DNA from: Stutzerimonas azotifigens DSM 17556
GTDB taxonomy: Bacteria; Pseudomonadota; Gammaproteobacteria; Pseudomonadales; Pseudomonadaceae
NCBI RefSeq assembly: GCF_000425625.1
Contig: NZ_KE384414.1
Coordinates: 71,959 to 135,958, forward strand
DNA: 64,000 nt
Direction of reading: 5' to 3'
The notes under the pieces were generated by a model, which was given only the letters and a program-made list of their open reading frames with translations, did no database searches and was not told where the DNA came from. Below are positions 63,477 through 64,000 of this stretch, one piece after another (within the stretch, counting starts at the first letter, position 1; every line of letters starts with the position of its first letter). A program made the translations under genes and the position numbers.

Positions 63477-63501
63477 AAAAAAAGGGCGCCATCTAGGCGC
63501 C
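63477..63501 (-). terminator. Leftward intrinsic terminator between ptrA and copR
   Basis: On the minus strand GGCGCC-TAGAT-GGCGCC is followed by seven T residues (complement of 63477-63483). It would stop leftward transcription before ptrA, although no minus-strand gene is visible between it and copR. Confidence 0.65.
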
Positions 63502-63602
63502 GATAGGCCAAAGGAGCATGGAAAAGGCCAAAAAGCAGAGTGTGGGAGCAACTGCTGATGTAGACGTTAACGCTACAAGCTGTCAGACAGATGATGCGAG
63601 CA

Positions 63603-63616
63603 TTACGTTTCTGTAA
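63603..63616. promoter_or_regulatory. Metal-regulator box upstream of copR
   Basis: TTACG-TTTC-TGTAA, one mismatch, 62 bases before copR and about 350 before ptrA. Fits autoregulation of copR. Confidence 0.65.
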
Positions 63617-63677
63617 GGTACTGGCTGCACGCCCTGACAATCGGCACACTGCTCCAAATGCCGGAGGGAATACTTTC

Positions 63678-64000
63678 ATGAAGCTTCTTGTTGCTGAAGA
63701 CGAGCCGAAAACAGGCACCTACCTACAGCAGGGGCTTTCAGAGGCAGGCTTCACAGTCGATAGAGTTGAAAACGGGACCGATGCTGCTCAGCACGCGCTT
63801 CATACCACATACGACTTGCTCATCTTAGACGTGATGATGCCTGGCCTGGATGGGTGGCAGGTTTTACAGAAAGTCCGCGCTGCTGGTAATGAGGTTCCCG
63901 TGCTCTTTCTCACCGCCCGAGACGGGGTTCAGGATCGAGTAAAGGGATTGGAGTTGGGCGCTGATGATTATCTCATCAAGCCGTTCGCCTTCTCCGAATT
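63678..64000 (+). CDS. copR: Copper response regulator CopR (partial, runs off the window)
   Basis: The first 107 residues of an OmpR-type regulator: acidic pocket EDE at 7-9, phospho-acceptor D51 in LILDVMMPG, threonine in LFLTARD, and lysine in DYLIKPF. GGAGGG (63663-63668) lies nine bases before ATG 63678. The DNA-binding domain, and probably copS, lie beyond the edge. A box just upstream suggests autoregulation. It is closely similar in layout to the CzcR in this window. Confidence 0.9.
   Translation, partial: MKLLVAEDEPKTGTYLQQGLSEAGFTVDRVENGTDAAQHALHTTYDLLILDVMMPGLDGWQVLQKVRAAGNEVPVLFLTARDGVQDRVKGLELGADDYLIKPFAFSE

Noticed and set aside
63371..63718. 115-codon minus-strand frame over the ptrA-copR gap
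   Set aside because: It overlaps the start of copR, the metal box and a terminator; no protein pattern.
1..64000. tRNA, rRNA or CRISPR array
   Set aside because: No cloverleaf, rRNA stretch or repeat-spacer pattern was noticed on reading; absence was not tested computationally.

Overview
The window looks like a Pseudomonas-type gammaproteobacterium (Pseudomonas/Stutzerimonas group). The left 6.7 kb is GC-rich chromosome with REP-like repeats and a typical hrpB. It is followed by about 57 kb of lower-GC, patchy accessory DNA that runs off the right edge. I could not run a search, so the species is not fixed.

Layout. (1) 1-4544: REP-like repeats, a taurine/sulfonate/nitrate-type ABC uptake operon (ATPase, permease, binding protein) and a Rieske ring-hydroxylating oxygenase. 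(2) 4573-16274: an island boundary inside hrpB. The left copy of hrpB has lost its 5' end exactly at the helicase motif II codons. Next comes a tightly coupled four-gene module of three large tyrosine-recombinase-like proteins plus a small accessory protein. A second, complete hrpB follows, whose 5' 0.4 kb has a different base composition from the rest, as if it were a replacement front end. (3) 16.5-23.8 kb: a Gabija-like antiphage pair, a Tn4651/Tn5041-type transposon remnant (tnpA tail plus tnpC), an arsenite/bile-acid-type permease, and a DsbB/DsbA/methyltransferase group. (4) 24-38.2 kb: cobalt-zinc-cadmium resistance (czcD, czcICBA, an OprD-type porin, czcRS, cadR and an HMA-CDF transporter). 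(5) 38.2-42.3 kb: a scar region with a HAD hydrolase, a truncated TcmP-like gene, two pieces of a small integrase in reversed order, a HEPN-motif protein and a Tn3-type transposase start. (6) 42.4-64 kb: copper/silver resistance (P1B ATPase, cusCBAF, small periplasmic Met/His proteins, an orphan sensor kinase, an unfamiliar ATP-grasp-like protein, DUF305, a Csp3-type copper store, copA-X-copB-cytochrome c, a PtrA-like protein and the start of copR).

How it fits together. A 14-bp motif, TTACA-N4-TGTAA or close variants, recurs about ten times in front of the metal operons. It marks a probable shared regulon of the CzcR/CopR-type response regulators encoded here. The czc half pumps Zn/Cd/Co out through CzcCBA, CzcD and a CadR-controlled CDF. 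The copper half combines cytoplasmic export (P1B ATPase), periplasm-to-outside export (CusCBA-F), periplasmic oxidation and sequestration (CopA, CopB, PtrA-like and Met/His-rich proteins) and cytosolic storage (Csp3).

Best candidates for something new: the hrpB-targeting recombinase module with its gene-restoring second hrpB, and the ATP-grasp-like enzyme lying behind an orphan kinase in the copper region.
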